From a virus: a DNA stretch of 60,075 bases. The number at the start of each line of letters is the position of its first letter. The first letter of the stretch is position 1. The notes beneath the pieces are model-generated. The model was not told the DNA's origin, made no database searches, and worked only from the letters and a program-made list of their open reading frames with translations. The translations under genes were made by a program, and so were the position numbers. The stretch spans positions 1 to 60,075 of the IMG/VR virus record IMGVR_UViG_3300009508_000005; one strand, given 5' to 3'. This document shows positions 48,848 through 57,110 of the stretch, piece after piece.

Positions 48848-50440
48848 TTAATCGTCGAAGCCGTCGAACACACTAGGATCAACGCCGGTCATTACTTGCG
48901 GCTGGTTCACAGGTTGCTGTGGAGCCTGCTGTTGCTGGGGTGCAGGCTGGCCGAAACCACCACCGCCGAACGCGTCGGGTGCTGATTGCTGCGGCTGCTG
49001 CTCGTACTGCTGCGGCTGCTGCTCGTACTGCTGCGGCTGCTGCTCGTACTGCTGTGGAGCTGCTTGCTGCTGTGGAGCTGCTTGCTGCTGTGGAGCTGCT
49101 TGCTGCTGTGGAGCTGCTTGCTGGGTAGTAGTGGGGCGTGGCGCTGCGCCACCCAGGCCCATTGCCTCGTCCTCAGCCATTTCCGCTTTGGTGCGACGCG
49201 CCTTACCTTCCATAGCCTTACCCGGCACACGGCCCGATGGCAGTACCGCAGGGATGCCACCTGCAGGTGCAGTCTGTTGCTGGGGAACCGCTTGTTGTTG
49301 TGGAGCCACTTGCTGCTGTGGAGCTGCGCCACCGAACACGTCGGCTGCAGACTGCGGAGCTGCGCCACCGAACACGTCGGCTGCTTGCTGCGGTGCTTGC
49401 TGCTGCGGTGCTTGCTGCTGCGGTGCTTGCTGCTGCGGAGCCACGTACTGTTGTTGCGGTGCTTGCTGCTGCGGTGCTTGCTCAGGGTTGTAGTTGTTGG
49501 GCGCAGCCGAACCGTAGCGCTCGACCGGAGGTGCCATGTACTGCTGGGGGGCTGCTTGCTGCTGGGGGGCTGCTTGCTGCTGCGGGGCTGCTTGCTGCTG
49601 CGGGGCTGCTTGCTGCTGCGGCTGCTCGTACTGCTGTGGAGCTGCTTGCTGTGGAGCCACGTACTGTTGTTGCGGCGCCTGCGGTTGGTGCGCAAGGGCT
49701 GGTTGGGCTGGAGCTGTGGGCATGCGCAGCACTTGGACGTCAGCCAGACCAGCGAACATCCGGGCTTCCTCGGTGCTGTGGCGCTCTACGACGACGGGCA
49801 TGGCCTGCTCATTCACGTAGCCTACCGGGCGAAATTTCAGCTTGGGGTACGACGCGTCCTGGTCGAACGTGAATTCAGTCACGACCGCGAAGTAAGGAAC
49901 TTGCGGGGGCAGGTTACGCAGGAACCCGCCAAAGTCGGCCATCGAGGCTGCGGGAATAGCCAGCCGCAGGATCTCGCCCCGTGGGTTATTCGGGTCGATA
50001 ACAGCGATGGTCTTCTTGTCGGTGCATGCCTTGGACTTCGCCTGGGTCTGCGGGTTGATCTTCGACCCGAACACGTTCTGGGGGCACGCCGCGCAGGTAC
50101 CGCACTGGGGCTTCTCACTATCTGCCCGTGGGGTAACACCATCGTCGGAGGCACACACTGGTGGAGACGCGTCGTCGTCCGGGTTCCACGCGGTGTCGTA
50201 GAACGTCTTGGTCATGCCGGGGTTAGCGTGCAGGATGACGAGCTGCAGGGCCAGCGCGTTAGTAGGCGTCTTAACCGAGCCTCGTACCACGGCGAAGCGG
50301 CCACCTTTGATGCTAATGTGGTTGACGGACTCACCACCGGTACCAGCGGCAGCGGCTTTGTTAGCTTCGGCAGCGGCGGTTGCATACTGCTGCATGTAGG
50401 CAGGGAGCTGCGCCTGCTCAAATGGGATTACTTGGTTCAT
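48848..50440 (-). CDS. SSB-like protein with long Gln/Pro/Ala linker (530 residues)
   Basis: Residues about 1-215 form the folded part: beta-rich sequence and a Cys group (VCASDD..., QCGTCAACPQNVFGSK, then KACTDKKT) that could bind zinc. Residues about 235-510 are a low-complexity linker of PQQQ/QQAAPQQQAAP repeats. The last residues read DPSVFDGFDD, an acidic-aromatic tip like that bacterial SSBs use to recruit partners. It lies among replication genes, next to the primase. The family was not identified with certainty, so single-strand DNA binding is inferred from architecture. Confidence 0.65.
   Translation of the reverse strand: MNQVIPFEQAQLPAYMQQYATAAAEANKAAAAGTGGESVNHISIKGGRFAVVRGSVKTPTNALALQLVILHANPGMTKTFYDTAWNPDDDASPPVCASDDGVTPRADSEKPQCGTCAACPQNVFGSKINPQTQAKSKACTDKKTIAVIDPNNPRGEILRLAIPAASMADFGGFLRNLPPQVPYFAVVTEFTFDQDASYPKLKFRPVGYVNEQAMPVVVERHSTEEARMFAGLADVQVLRMPTAPAQPALAHQPQAPQQQYVAPQQAAPQQYEQPQQQAAPQQQAAPQQQAAPQQQAAPQQYMAPPVERYGSAAPNNYNPEQAPQQQAPQQQYVAPQQQAPQQQAPQQQAPQQAADVFGGAAPQSAADVFGGAAPQQQVAPQQQAVPQQQTAPAGGIPAVLPSGRVPGKAMEGKARRTKAEMAEDEAMGLGGAAPRPTTTQQAAPQQQAAPQQQAAPQQQAAPQQYEQQPQQYEQQPQQYEQQPQQSAPDAFGGGGFGQPAPQQQQAPQQPVNQPQVMTGVDPSVFDGFDD
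48985..49685. repeat. CTG/CTGCTG-rich low-complexity repeats in the SSB-like gene
   Basis: Tandem runs such as GCTGCTTGCTGCTGTGGA and GGTGCTTGCTGCTGC recur dozens of times and encode the Gln/Pro/Ala linker. Copies are close to identical locally, so linker length can change by recombination. Confidence 0.85.
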
Positions 50441-50477
50441 TAGTTATTTCCTTTCAGGTTAGTTGGGCTATCGCCCG

Positions 50478-50882
50478 TTACTTACTACGACGGATTTCAA
50501 GCACGCGCTCAGACGTTACCTCGATGCCGTCAGGCAGATTACCTTCGTTCTTTTCCATGTACTCGTCGACTGACTTGGACGCAGCGCGCAAGGTTATCAG
50601 TTCGATCTGCCCCGTGCGCTTAATGAACGCGATGAACTTCTCACGGTCCTTTATGTTCACGAAACGCTTAGTCTTGGTGATCAGCGTGCCGGCATCGAAG
50701 CTCCCGCCTTTCGCACCGGTCTGGTTCAGCTGACCCAAGAGCCACGCTTCGCCTTTAGCCATTTCTGCTTTGATGCCAGCGGTGGCCTTCTTGTGCTCAG
50801 CGTCCATCAGGGCCAGCTTATCGCGGCGGTCCAAGATCCCTTGGATAATATCGTTGGTCAAGTTGCTAGGTTCGCCGCTCAC
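50478..50882 (-). CDS. Helical protein of unknown function (134 residues)
   Basis: MSGEPSNLTNDIIQGILDRR, then a charged helix (KLALMDAEHKKATAGIKAEM) and strand segments (GTLITKTKRFVNIKDREKFI). Between the SSB-like gene and a coiled-coil gene, 2 bases from the latter. Probably a replication or recombination accessory protein, by position only. Confidence 0.66.
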   Translation of the reverse strand: MSGEPSNLTNDIIQGILDRRDKLALMDAEHKKATAGIKAEMAKGEAWLLGQLNQTGAKGGSFDAGTLITKTKRFVNIKDREKFIAFIKRTGQIELITLRAASKSVDEYMEKNEGNLPDGIEVTSERVLEIRRSK

Positions 50883-50883
50883 G

Positions 50884-51252
50884 TTACACCTCCAGAGATT
50901 CAGTGATAGCCGCTACGCGGGCGGCCATCTGGTCCAGCTTAAACTCCACGTCTGAGATATTGCTGGCTATTGGTGACATCGGCGGCTTGGCCGCAGCTGG
51001 TGTGGAGCAGTCGAGCTGCCCGCCTGCCGGGGGTTTCATACTGACCGGGGCTAGGCGCTTCGCCAGCGTGGTAACTTCTATCTCCAAGGAGCTAACCGTG
51101 GACTGCAGGCGTAGTATCTGGGCAGTGATGGGGCGGTCTTTGCCTATGGAGGGCATCTTGGCTGGGCCGGCCGGTGCGGGGGTAGGTGTTGCACCGGGGT
51201 GAACAGGGCCACCCAAGCTAGGTGCGCCGCGCATGAGTTCTTCTTCTGTCAT
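50884..51252 (-). CDS. Coiled-coil protein (122 residues), first gene of the SSB-primase run
   Basis: ATG at 51252 with GGAG seven bases before; longer reading starts lie in the promoter. The N-terminal half is Pro-rich (GGPVHPGATPTPAPAGPAKM). The rest has two coiled-coil helices (ILRLQSTVSSLEIEVTTLAK; VEFKLDQMAARVAAITESLE). Unknown role. Confidence 0.65.
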   Translation of the reverse strand: MTEEELMRGAPSLGGPVHPGATPTPAPAGPAKMPSIGKDRPITAQILRLQSTVSSLEIEVTTLAKRLAPVSMKPPAGGQLDCSTPAAAKPPMSPIASNISDVEFKLDQMAARVAAITESLEV

Positions 51253-51282
51253 GGTAGTTCTCCGGGTTGTTGAATATAAATA

Positions 51283-51298
51283 AGGGCAGCTATGCCCT
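51283..51298. promoter_or_regulatory. Leader palindrome downstream of the 51.3-kb promoter
   Basis: AGGGCA GCTA TGCCCT: six-pair arms around a four-base loop, between promoter and start codon. It could be an operator or leader hairpin. Confidence 0.4.
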
Positions 51299-51307
51299 AC
51301 GTGGATC

Positions 51308-51336
51308 ACTCTAGTAGCTGTACTACTTTGTGTCAA
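51308..51336 (-). promoter_or_regulatory. Sigma70-like promoter for the SSB-primase run
   Basis: On the minus strand a consensus TTGACA (51336-51331), 17 bases, then TAGAGT (51313-51308). It lies between the helicase stop (51341) and the start at 51252. Transcription would begin near 51301. Confidence 0.72.
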
Positions 51337-51340
51337 CTAA

Positions 51341-52936
51341 TTAATTCGAGGGAAGCCCTAATTCGTTCTTGAACATAGCGAGCACAGCGTCCTGCATGCC
51401 CTGCTTAGTCTTGAGCATCGAGTACACTTCCAACTCCAGCGGATTAGATGCGATGCACGCTACCGTCATGGCGTTGACCTGCCCCGGCCTGTCCATGCGG
51501 TTGTTCGCCTGCTCGAATATCTCTAGGTCCATGACGGGTCCGAACCACACTGTCAGGTCGGCACGGGTCAGGGTGAGCCCGTGTGCTGTGGTGGCAGGGT
51601 GGGCTACCAGTACCTTGCGCCTTGGGTCTTGCTGGAACTCCGAGAATATCCGCTTACGTTCCGTGCGACTGACGCTGCCGTCTACTACCTCCACGTCGAA
51701 CTGCGGTTCTTCGTCCTCCGACCCCTTGGCGTACTCGCGCAGGTGCTCGGCTACCCGCATCAGTGACTTGGTGTAGGGAACGAACACGATCACGTTGTTG
51801 CTGGACCCATCGACCAGATCCGTCAGCACACTCAGACGCGGCTTGGCGTCCAGGTAGTGCACGTCGCTGAACTGGTCGTACACCGCGCCGAGGGAAATCT
51901 GCAGCAGCTTCTGCATCTTAGTAGCCGCGTGCGCTGCAGTGATGTCTATACCGCGCACCTCTGCTACTAGCTCTTTGCGCATGCCGTCGTAGGCTTCGCG
52001 CTGCTCCTTGGTCATTTCCGCCATTAAGGTGGTGAACGTGATCGGCGGTATGTCCAGGCAGTCTTTCTTGCGGAACCGGATACTGGGCTGCAACGCGGCG
52101 CACGCGCGCTCGAACGCATCGGGCTTAGGGATCCACTTGTACTGGGTAATCTGGATCATCAGGTCGTCACGGAACGCGGTGAAGTACCCAGGCAGACTGC
52201 GACCCCCCAGCAGCTTACCCAGCCCCCACACCTGCGTTGGGTCTTTGGGGCACGGCGTACCGGTCAACAACCACATGAAGTCCGTGGGCTTGACCAATTT
52301 GCTGAACAGCTTGTGTCGCTTGGACTGGGAGTTACGGACTGCACCAGCCTCGTCGTAAATGAACAGGTTAATGTCCGCGCGCTTCTCTAGTTCCTTGGCT
52401 ATAACAGCCAGTCCGTCGTGGTTAATGATGTAGAAATCGACGTCTTCTTTTAGCTTTTTCAACCGGCGGTCACGGCTGCCTGTCAGGATAGCGAACGAGC
52501 GTCGAGACAATAGGTTGCTTAGGATCTCATCCGCCCACACGCTGTCTATCGTGGACTTCGGACACACGATGACGCACTTGCGCACCATCTTCGTACGCAT
52601 TAAGTAGTCCGCAGCCCAGATGGCACTGAGCGTCTTTGCAGTGCCCATTTCATTGAGGCAGATGCACCGGGTGTTCAGGGTAAAGAACTCGGCGGTGGTG
52701 ACCTGATGCGCCATCGGGCTGGGGTACTTGCTCGGCCAATCATAGAAGTAGCGGATCGGACTAGGTGCTTTGATCCCCAGGTTGCGCAGTACTCGCGCCG
52801 CTTCAATGTCGAACTTGACCTGGGTATAGATGACCCCGTCGAGGGTTACGGTGCGCGACTTCGGTATGTACTGGGTAACTCGACCTGGGTCTCGCAGCTT
52901 TAGAACGAGCGACTTGGATTCAAGATGTACTTGCAT
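51341..52936 (-). CDS. SNF2-like superfamily 2 helicase (531 residues)
   Basis: Motif I is at residues 95-102 as NEMGTAKT, where Ala replaces the usual Gly of GKT. LFIYDEAGAVRNS gives motif II (DEAG) near residue 200. WLLTGTPCPKDP is motif III-like. The C-terminal lobe contains VLVAHPATTAHGLTLTRADL and ANNRMDRPGQVNAMTV (motif VI, with Arg fingers). It is a DNA translocase or helicase, probably acting in phage recombination or replication. A nine-codon reading frame with a good ribosome site overlaps its start (52920-52949). Confidence 0.88.
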   Translation of the reverse strand: MQVHLESKSLVLKLRDPGRVTQYIPKSRTVTLDGVIYTQVKFDIEAARVLRNLGIKAPSPIRYFYDWPSKYPSPMAHQVTTAEFFTLNTRCICLNEMGTAKTLSAIWAADYLMRTKMVRKCVIVCPKSTIDSVWADEILSNLLSRRSFAILTGSRDRRLKKLKEDVDFYIINHDGLAVIAKELEKRADINLFIYDEAGAVRNSQSKRHKLFSKLVKPTDFMWLLTGTPCPKDPTQVWGLGKLLGGRSLPGYFTAFRDDLMIQITQYKWIPKPDAFERACAALQPSIRFRKKDCLDIPPITFTTLMAEMTKEQREAYDGMRKELVAEVRGIDITAAHAATKMQKLLQISLGAVYDQFSDVHYLDAKPRLSVLTDLVDGSSNNVIVFVPYTKSLMRVAEHLREYAKGSEDEEPQFDVEVVDGSVSRTERKRIFSEFQQDPRRKVLVAHPATTAHGLTLTRADLTVWFGPVMDLEIFEQANNRMDRPGQVNAMTVACIASNPLELEVYSMLKTKQGMQDAVLAMFKNELGLPSN

Positions 52937-52949
52937 TGCGCTCTCTCAT
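52920..52949 (-). CDS. Possible nine-residue leader peptide overlapping the helicase start
   Basis: ATG at 52949 with GGAG seven bases upstream reads MRERNASTS and stops inside the helicase gene. The helicase ATG (52936) itself has only GAGAG close by. It may tune helicase translation or be accidental. Confidence 0.3.
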   Translation of the reverse strand: MRERNASTS

Positions 52950-52984
52950 GGTCTTCTCCACCGTTATCCCTTACTATCGTTCGA

Positions 52985-53005
52985 GGCCGTGCTGCTCCCA
53001 CGGCC
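52985..53005 (-). promoter_or_regulatory. Hairpin upstream of the helicase gene
   Basis: GGCCGTG (52985-52991) pairs with CACGGCC (52999-53005) over a seven-base loop. The 98-base gap between genes holds nothing else convincing. No T-run follows on the minus strand. Confidence 0.45.
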
Positions 53006-53034
53006 TGTGTCGTTGTGATTTCCCCTGACCGCCT

Positions 53035-53298
53035 TCAACCCGCCGGGGGGTTTTTTGCGGGGCCAGTAGACCCCTTAAACCGGAACTCCGTGTGGGGGGC
53101 CAGGTGGTACGGGCGGGAAAAACTAACGCTGCTCCCGTCGTCGCAAATGACCTCCGTAATCTCTTGGGTGTGCTCGGTGTTTAGTTTCAGCGTTGATTCC
53201 ATGACCCCGAGGAAGCCGGACCGAGTCACCTCAAACCAGTCGCTCACGCGTTCCCCCGTGGCGTTTTGTAGCGCGACCTTCGCAGTAATTATGTTCAT
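53035..53298 (-). CDS. Small protein of unknown function (87 residues)
   Basis: MNIITAKVALQNATGERVSD, then STLKLNTEHTQEITEVICDD. Mostly beta, no motif. It overlaps the upstream gene by four bases. The C-terminus is GPAKNPPAG. Confidence 0.65.
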   Translation of the reverse strand: MNIITAKVALQNATGERVSDWFEVTRSGFLGVMESTLKLNTEHTQEITEVICDDGSSVSFSRPYHLAPHTEFRFKGSTGPAKNPPAG

Positions 53299-53504
53299 AG
53301 TCTTGCTCCTGTGGACTCCACAGCGCCCTCGATCTCCAAGCGCATCATTGTGATAATTAGCTCAATCATTTTAGGCGCCGCGTTCAGCGGGGGGATCTCG
53401 ACCTTGTCGTACTGCACCCCCTGGTGGCGGAGCTGCGCTTGAATTGCACGCCGGCCGGATCGTAGTTCGGTTACAGTGGCCCAGCGGATGGGTAGGGTTC
53501 TCAT
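53295..53504 (-). CDS. Small protein of unknown function (69 residues)
   Basis: MRTLPIRWATVTELRSGRRA, then a basic helix and a C-terminal hydrophobic helix MIELIITMMRLEIEGAVEST. It overlaps neighbours on both sides by four bases. Confidence 0.62.
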   Translation of the reverse strand: MRTLPIRWATVTELRSGRRAIQAQLRHQGVQYDKVEIPPLNAAPKMIELIITMMRLEIEGAVESTGARL

Positions 53505-53827
53505 GGGGTCTTCCTATCTTGGCGGTTGTTTCCAACGAGGGAGCGCTGGCCGAGGTCTAGCGTCCACTTGAACTCTGCTTTGCAGTCAGAGCACATGAGC
53601 TTGTCCATGCTGCGCAGCGCGCACAGTGGCCCGCCGCAGTCAGGGCAGGGGCGTTTAATAATCTCGGTCAAGTGTATATGCCTCAATGCCTTTTCAGTAG
53701 TAACGCGGATCTTGCCCGTTTGCAGCATCAGGTTCACCGTGGATGTGACCATGCCGAGTTCGTCAGCGACGCGCTCTTTGCTCCACCCGAGGTCGTTGAT
53801 TATGGTCCACATTTCGTTCCTAGTCAT
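53501..53827 (-). CDS. HTH plus zinc-ribbon protein (108 residues)
   Basis: ATG at 53827 with AGGAA upstream. WSKERVADELGMVTSTVNLM is a helix-turn-helix. RPCPDCGGPLCALRSMDKLM and CSDCKAEF give CxxC pairs of a zinc ribbon. Likely a small DNA-binding regulator. Confidence 0.72.
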   Translation of the reverse strand: MTRNEMWTIINDLGWSKERVADELGMVTSTVNLMLQTGKIRVTTEKALRHIHLTEIIKRPCPDCGGPLCALRSMDKLMCSDCKAEFKWTLDLGQRSLVGNNRQDRKTP

Positions 53828-53838
53828 TGCGATGGTTC

Positions 53839-54198
53839 CTAGAATGGTATGGAGTTGGGGTCGGTGTGGTCGATTCCGTGCTTCTCGCACAGAGCCAACA
53901 AGCGCTCGACCTCACGCTCCAGTCGCTCCTGCTCTGCGTGGATGCTTGACCGGTAGTTCTTGCCCCCGCCGTCGGAGTAGAAAACGGACTTCCACAGCTC
54001 GACGCGTCGGGTGGCCTCGACTGCGAACCAGTCGTCCTCCTTGCCCAGTAAGTAGTTAGCCGACCTCAGCTTCGACACCGTGTGTGCTAGGTCGTGGGCA
54101 CAACGGCGGCCGAACTTCGTCAGCATTTCGTTCAGCTCTTTCAGCTCCGTGTCCGTGTAGCCACGGTACTTAAACCGCAGTCTCAGGTTACTCAGCAT
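53839..54198 (-). CDS. Helical charged protein (119 residues)
   Basis: MLSNLRLRFKYRGYTDTELK, then helices (LTKFGRRCAHDLAHTVSKLR) and RLEREVERLLALCEKHGIDH. No family recognised. It overlaps the next gene upstream by 11 bases. Confidence 0.66.
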   Translation of the reverse strand: MLSNLRLRFKYRGYTDTELKELNEMLTKFGRRCAHDLAHTVSKLRSANYLLGKEDDWFAVEATRRVELWKSVFYSDGGGKNYRSSIHAEQERLEREVERLLALCEKHGIDHTDPNSIPF

Positions 54199-54529
54199 TG
54201 GTTGCCCCCTCCTGCCCGGACAGTGCTTCGTCAGCCAGCGCTATGACACCCGTGCTCGTGAGGTTCCGTGCGTCCCTTCCTATTCGGCGTAGCACCGCTT
54301 CCAACTCCGCTATCCGCGCCTTGTCTGCTGCGCGCGAGGCTTCGTGACCGTACTTGAAAGTGAGGGCGTAATCGGTGTTTATGTCCTGAGCTTCTTCGAC
54401 CATCCGAGCAAGGACCGAACAGGCAACTGTCTTTTGGTTTTCACAAATCCGCTCAATCCTAGCCAATGGCGCTCCCCTGGCCATCGCCGCAAGCGTCTTG
54501 GTGATACGCACCTCCGGCTTATCAGTCAT
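54188..54529 (-). CDS. Ea22-like mosaic protein (113 residues)
   Basis: MTDKPEVRITKTLAAMARGA, then a helix ADKARIAELEAVLRRIGRDA that matches the gene at 44733-45011 (27 identical DNA bases). This helix is typical of Ea22/Ead-like accessory proteins that shuffle between phages. Confidence 0.66.
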   Translation of the reverse strand: MTDKPEVRITKTLAAMARGAPLARIERICENQKTVACSVLARMVEEAQDINTDYALTFKYGHEASRAADKARIAELEAVLRRIGRDARNLTSTGVIALADEALSGQEGATNAE

Positions 54530-54708
54530 GTCGTTTCCTCGATCATGAGCAGGTCAGAATCAAGCACTTCACACCATACAACGTCAGGCGCATCTACCTT
54601 CGCAAACTGGTGCCAGTACCCGTTGCTGCTCCAGTTATGCCCTAGGTAGATTAAGCGCTCCGGCTGGTGCTTCCAGTTGTAGCGCCCGCCAACGGTTAGA
54701 TCAGTCAT
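54526..54708 (-). CDS. Small beta-rich protein (60 residues)
   Basis: ATG at 54708 with GGGAG eight bases before. MTDLTVGGRYNWKHQPERLI, YLGHNWSSNGYWHQF and VVWCEVLDSDLL look like an SH3-type small barrel. Unknown function. Confidence 0.62.
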   Translation of the reverse strand: MTDLTVGGRYNWKHQPERLIYLGHNWSSNGYWHQFAKVDAPDVVWCEVLDSDLLMIEETT

Positions 54709-54835
54709 GGCTTTGCTCCCATCCTTTGCAGCGGCACGGCGTACCGGCCTTGTTGAATGTCCCGCAGTGACGGCATTCGATGCGACCACGGCGGGCCAAT
54801 TGGGTTATCAGTCGGTCGAGAAATTTACCGATCAC
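54701..54835 (-). CDS. Zinc-ribbon micro-protein (44 residues, GTG start)
   Basis: GTG at 54835 after a strong AGGAGGGG. Hand translation: VIGKFLDRLITQLARRGRIE, then CRHCGTFNKAGTPCRCKGWE. CxxC plus CxC form one zinc site. It overlaps the next start (54708). Confidence 0.62.
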   Translation of the reverse strand: MIGKFLDRLITQLARRGRIECRHCGTFNKAGTPCRCKGWEQSHD

Positions 54836-54838
54836 GGC

Positions 54839-56047
54839 TCACCCCTCCTGCTGGCGGTGGGCGGCTAGTGCGCGGGCTGCGATCTGCTTCAAGTAATTCG
54901 GGTCAGACGAAAGCTGCTGCGCGTAGAATCCCTCTAGTTTCTCGTCACTTTTAAGCCGTTTTTTCATAAACGTAACCGGGCTGACGATCTCTTCCAGCGC
55001 CTCAACCAGCCCAGTAGTCCGAGACTCCATTTCGCGAAAGTGGGCAGCGGTGGCCAGATCAACCAGATGCCGGATGCGTTCAAGGTCTGCCGCGCCGCCT
55101 TGTGCCAGCCCAGCAACATACCTGTCAGTCATTTCCTTGTCATAGCCAAACACAAATCCGTCTGACCCATCGTTGTGCCGGTACTGACGCAACGCCTCAA
55201 CCAGCCCAGCAACATCCGGCGCGGCAGGGGCTTCAAGTAGTCTGATGCGCTGTAGCTGTTGTTCGCTAATCAGATAGCGCGTCTCTTCTCCGTCTTCGTT
55301 TACCGGCTCGCTAATTCGGATCTCGTTGAACAGCGTATGCTCTGGATTGTGCGCGGCAGGGGCTGGCTCTTTGGCTTTCAACCAGTCGTGCATCGCCATC
55401 ATGGCGTTAGCAAACCAGCCAACCATCAAATCGTGCTGACCTGCATGCCCTGGGAATGTCTGCACAAATAGGTCTGCCCACGCCTTTGCATCGGGGTTAT
55501 AGTGAATGCTCCGGTCGTATTCGACACACGACGGTTGCCACGGGTCGGCAGGGGCTGGCGAGGGCTGGGTGGTGGTTGTTTTGCTACCCTCATCAATGAG
55601 GGAGGCAGGTTTCAAATAGAGCGGCGTAACTCCGAAATTTGGCCGTTCGCTGGCCACAACAAAATCGTGCTGATACCCACCGTCGCCGTCAGGCTCTGCG
55701 GTCGTCCATCCATACGGCTCCTGCTCCACCCGCTCAGCAGGGGCAGGGGCGGCGATGTAGTCGGAGTCTTGGAACTGCATCCACGCCGCTATACGATATG
55801 CAGAATAGTATGTTTCATCTGCTGTTCTGTAGTCGTAAGAGTGTTCATCGTAAAGCTCTTTAAGCACTACGCGCTGACCATTATCTAGCCTGGCAATAAA
55901 CCACTCAGACCCATAAGGATTTGGCGGGCATCCATCGTGCCATACACCCTCCGGAACAAACCCCCGCGCCTTCTCAGCCTCAAGCGCCGCAACCCTTGCC
56001 AGCGCTTCGGTAAGGCGTGATTCCAAGTGTTCTGCTAGTGGGTTCAT
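54839..56047 (-). CDS. Mosaic Ea22-like accessory protein (402 residues)
   Basis: MNPLAEHLESRLTEALARVA is a coiled-coil start. WHDGCPPNPYGSEWFIARLD and AAWMQFQDSDYIAAPAPAER resemble DUF551/Ead pieces. A shared PAERVEQEP word links it to 45008-45448. Then come repeated LVEAL helices (VAGLVEALRQYRHNDGSDGF; TTGLVEALEEIVSPVTF). It looks assembled from several phage accessory fragments. Not needed for replication in known relatives. Confidence 0.66.
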   Translation of the reverse strand: MNPLAEHLESRLTEALARVAALEAEKARGFVPEGVWHDGCPPNPYGSEWFIARLDNGQRVVLKELYDEHSYDYRTADETYYSAYRIAAWMQFQDSDYIAAPAPAERVEQEPYGWTTAEPDGDGGYQHDFVVASERPNFGVTPLYLKPASLIDEGSKTTTTQPSPAPADPWQPSCVEYDRSIHYNPDAKAWADLFVQTFPGHAGQHDLMVGWFANAMMAMHDWLKAKEPAPAAHNPEHTLFNEIRISEPVNEDGEETRYLISEQQLQRIRLLEAPAAPDVAGLVEALRQYRHNDGSDGFVFGYDKEMTDRYVAGLAQGGAADLERIRHLVDLATAAHFREMESRTTGLVEALEEIVSPVTFMKKRLKSDEKLEGFYAQQLSSDPNYLKQIAARALAAHRQQEG

Positions 56048-56048
56048 C

Positions 56049-56417
56049 TTATAAGTCCTCCTTACGTTCTACGAATGTTATGTCGGTGCGGGCGTACCGC
56101 GCGCTGCTCTGGGGCATAGTGGAGTGAGCTACTACCGCGAGCACTGCTGTGCAGTTGCTCAGCTCCAGCACCTTGCGGCCCGTGAGGGTCGTAGCACCCG
56201 GCAGCTTTACCCACCACGTCTCGCCTATTGAGGGGCTTGGGGTAAGGGACTTGAAACCCGCCAGCACACCCAGCCCCACCCGACGGCGGACCCGCTCCTG
56301 TGCCAGCTCGGTGCCGCTCTTTGTTGCTCCGGCAAGGCACTGGTCACACCATTCGGTACCAGTCCCATAACCTACGAACCCGCTGTCTTTGCATTTAGCG
56401 CAACATGGTTCACTCAT
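56049..56417 (-). CDS. Zinc-finger protein (122 residues)
   Basis: CCAKCKDSGFVGYGTGTEWC with DQC gives a DnaJ-like CxxC..CxxC zinc site in the first 30 residues. The rest (SLTPSPSIGETWWVKLPGAT; NCTAVLAVVAHSTMPQSSAR) is beta-rich. Unknown function. Confidence 0.66.
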   Translation of the reverse strand: MSEPCCAKCKDSGFVGYGTGTEWCDQCLAGATKSGTELAQERVRRRVGLGVLAGFKSLTPSPSIGETWWVKLPGATTLTGRKVLELSNCTAVLAVVAHSTMPQSSARYARTDITFVERKEDL

Positions 56418-56824
56418 TTCAGCTTCTCCGTCGGTACCCAGCGTGTCTCGCCGGTCGCCATGTCAGTCATTGTGTGCCCAGTACATAGGGCGCCTTTGTT
56501 CTTGCGTTCCAGGTGTGCTACTACCCGGACGTTGCTGCCTAGTACGAAGTCCAGCAGGGGCAGCGTGGTCATGTTCAGCACCATCGAGCTACCACCCCCA
56601 GCAGCGCAGTCGTCGAGCCATATCTGCTGCAGTTTGGTCACCTCGAACACGTCCAGCTTCTTCGCTTCCACCCCAATGAAGTGCCCGTCGGGGGCGCGGC
56701 GTACCAAGTCGTCCGGGCGGCCGTTCTTGCCCATGCCTGTCTGCGCCGCTCGGTCGTACTTAGCGTTGTGCTTTTTGTACAGTTTGACCGCTGCGTCCTT
56801 GACCTTGCCCTCGGGGGTAGCCAT
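56414..56824 (-). CDS. VRR-NUC-like nuclease (136 residues)
   Basis: ATG at 56824 (MATPEGKVKDAAVKLYKKHN). GRPDDLVRRAPDGHFIGVEA with KK completes the PD-(D/E)xK core: D in RPDD, E and K in VEAKK. LQQIWLDDCAAGGG is the following helix. Standalone VRR-NUC enzymes process branched DNA; here it lies among replication genes and may resolve junctions before packaging. Confidence 0.8.
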   Translation of the reverse strand: MATPEGKVKDAAVKLYKKHNAKYDRAAQTGMGKNGRPDDLVRRAPDGHFIGVEAKKLDVFEVTKLQQIWLDDCAAGGGSSMVLNMTTLPLLDFVLGSNVRVVAHLERKNKGALCTGHTMTDMATGETRWVPTEKLK

Positions 56825-57108
56825 TATCTGCGCACCCTGGACCAGCAAATCGCTACGGCTTCCTTGGTGAACGTGGAGTAATCGTCGAACTCCACCCACG
56901 TCAGCTCTATCCCCCGCAATTTCTCGCACCCCCACCGGGAGTCGAAGCAGACGAACATAACAACCGTCCCGCATGCCAGCTGCGCTCGCATATCTTCCCG
57001 AGACACACGCACTACCGGGGCCGCTACTCCGTGCCTTTCCAAGAACTGGTCGAACCCTCGACGCGCACCTTTAGCACTGTCATATACCTTAGCAATAAGG
57101 GCACCCAT
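56824..57108 (-). CDS. Protein of unknown function (94 residues)
   Basis: ATG at 57108 after AGGAGAT. MGALIAKVYDSAKGARRGFD, then VVRVSREDMRAQLACGTVVM and FVCFDSRWGCEKLRGIELTW. Mixed alpha/beta. The stop overlaps the nuclease start (TAATG). Confidence 0.66.
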   Translation of the reverse strand: MGALIAKVYDSAKGARRGFDQFLERHGVAAPVVRVSREDMRAQLACGTVVMFVCFDSRWGCEKLRGIELTWVEFDDYSTFTKEAVAICWSRVRR

Positions 57109-57110
57109 AC

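Noticed and set aside
48986-50443. 485-codon open frame antisense to the SSB-like gene
   Set aside because: Leu/Cys-rich translation of CTG repeats on the opposite strand; no start context and opposes transcription.
53037-53057. Rho-independent terminator (AACCC...GGGTT then T6)
   Set aside because: The T-run is on the plus strand while all local genes are on the minus strand; the stem is short and overlaps the end of a coding sequence.
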